Positions 63,267-64,000 of a stretch of 64,000 nt of DNA are shown piece after piece; the stretch's first letter is position 1; each line of letters starts with the position of its first letter. Under the pieces are notes generated by a model. The model made no database searches. It saw only the letters and a program-made list of their open reading frames with translations, and had not been told where the DNA came from. Both the position numbers and the translations under genes were made by a program. Origin of the DNA: Baaleninema simplex PCC 7105. GTDB lineage: Bacteria > Cyanobacteriota > Cyanobacteriia > Cyanobacteriales > Geitlerinemataceae. The DNA is taken from NCBI RefSeq assembly GCF_000332355.1, contig NZ_KB235962.1, forward strand, positions 481,319-545,318. Direction: 5' to 3'.

Positions 63267-63850
63267 GGTTATCCTCAATTCAAGAGGAATACTCGTTCAG
63301 TCGAGTATAAAGTTTCGGGTTGGAAACTTTCAGAAGACAGAAAGCACATTGTCTTCACCGACAAGAAGGGTATCGGACATTTGCGTTTAATTGGTTCGAG
63401 AGATTTAAATTATTACCACCCCGAGCAGATTAAACGAGTCAGGATTCTCAAAAGAGCCGATGGATACTACGTTCAGTTTTGCATCAAGCTCGATCCGAGA
63501 CTGACGGTGTCCAAACCTTTAACCCCTTCTCAAAAAGCGGTAGGTATTGATGTGGGCTTGAAGTATTTTTTGGCAGACAGCCAAGGAAATATCGAGCCAA
63601 TCCCTCAACTTTACCGAAAAAGCGAAAAGCAACTCAATCGGCTCAACCGTCAAAAATCTAAGAAGTTTCGTAAAGGACAACCCCAGTCGCAAAACTATCG
63701 AAAAGCGAGACAGCGATATGCTCGCAAACATTTAAGAGTAAGTCGGCAGCGAGAAGAGTTTGTCAAAAGAGTGGCACTCCGCCTAATCCAATCTAACGAT
63801 TTGGTGGCCTACGAAGACTTAAATGTTGCAGGGCTAGTCAAGAATCGTCA

Positions 63851-63887
63851 TCCCCCCTTCGCCCCCCTAGCGGGGTTGGGGGGATGA
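63851..63887. repeat. C-run/G-run palindrome inside tnpB
   Basis: TCCCCCC, CCCCCCTAGCGGGG and GGGGGGA form a long imperfect hairpin. It replaces about six residues expected between VKNRH and DAGW and adds a net 16 bp, so it shifts the frame. Confidence 0.75.
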
Positions 63888-64000
63888 TGCGGGATGGACA
63901 CTGTTTCGTCGTTGGCTCGAATACTTTGCCGACAAATACGGGAAGATAGCCATTGCCGTACCGCCTCACCATACCAGTCAAAACTGTTCGAGTTGTGGGG

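Larger units (their letters stand above)
62907..64000 (+). pseudogene. tnpB: TnpB gene broken by palindromic repeats; runs off the window
   Basis: From GTG 62907: N-terminal HTH region (QFVRNKVLRYWMDHRGVGKT), RuvC-I Asp in VGIDVGLKYF, RuvC-II Glu in LVAYEDLNVAGL. A 75-bp palindromic repeat sits in frame at 63192-63266 and adds 25 residues. A second C/G-run palindrome at 63851-63887 shifts the frame and ends the protein at 63887. Past it the original frame continues (WTLFRRWLEYFADKYGK, then SQNCSSCG, the first half of the zinc ribbon) to the window end. The present product lacks the zinc ribbon and RuvC-III, so it is inactive. Confidence 0.85.

Noticed and set aside
1..64000. tRNA or rRNA genes
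   Set aside because: Intergenic regions were scanned by eye for tRNA T-loops and conserved rRNA sequence and none was convincing; a tRNAscan run would settle it.

Overview
This window comes from a filamentous-type cyanobacterium. The evidence is dense HIP1-like GCGATCGC/GATCG octamers in the flanks, genes for NblA and the cytochrome b6f subunit PetL, the cyanobacterial forms of RNA polymerase omega and the DevBCA exporter, heptanucleotide tandem repeats, and many small palindromic and MITE-like repeats. No rRNA, tRNA or CRISPR array was recognised. Product names are family assignments made by reading the translations; no database search was run. Layout: (1) 1-24 kb is mostly ordinary chromosome: rpoZ, a lipoprotein, a DJ-1/PfpI fusion protein, nblA, a DoxX/PAP2 pair, transaldolase, a CsbD protein, a two-HKD phospholipase-D-like enzyme, an intact tnpB, a NodB deacetylase, a DUF5009 membrane protein, tandem Uma2 nucleases, a TetR regulator with three operator-like palindromes in front of a devBCA exporter, a HerA-like ATPase with a DUF29-like partner, a C5-methyltransferase that has lost its middle, and an ABC exporter. 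(2) About 24.2-47.9 kb is an accessory island: AT-richer, poor in HIP1, and full of IS and MITE remnants (IS630, ISKra4, ISL3, IS66, IS5-like). (3) 48-64 kb is ordinary again: a sugar-kinase-like ATPase, petL, aroB, pfkA, lepA, a pentapeptide-GST fusion, a SulP transporter, an MlaD/MlaF lipid-transport pair, yvcK, a double ABC ATPase, and a tnpB broken by palindromic repeats.

The centre of interest is the island. It holds two core genes of an extracellular contractile injection system (eCIS), the phage-tail-like machines some of which are anchored to thylakoids in cyanobacteria. One is a Pvc16/Cis16-type protein (DUF4255) and the next is a Pvc15/Cis15-type AAA+ ATPase. Both are broken by datable events. 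The Cis16 frame carries one nonsense codon and a 121-bp MITE with a target duplication. The ATPase frame is split by an 1183-bp ISKra4-type element with a perfect 8-bp duplication, AACATCTC. Removing each insert with one duplication copy restores the frame exactly, giving about 425 and 657 residues. No sheath, tube or baseplate genes are in the window.

Around these two genes lies a set of mostly minus-strand genes: a protein with a proline-rich leader and a lysozyme/lytic-transglycosylase-like C-terminus (candidate eCIS cargo), a fragment resembling the C-terminus of eCIS-linked DUF4157 proteins, three small membrane proteins (two with a membrane segment plus coiled coil), a DUF1176 protein, two paralogous lipoproteins (one split by the same MITE family as Cis16), an LRR lipoprotein, a Sel1 protein, and two unrecognised paralogous families. 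One of those families has a copy near each end of the island. A reasonable reading is an eCIS payload and accessory region in the course of decay, but the link between the unknown genes and the eCIS is inferred from position only.
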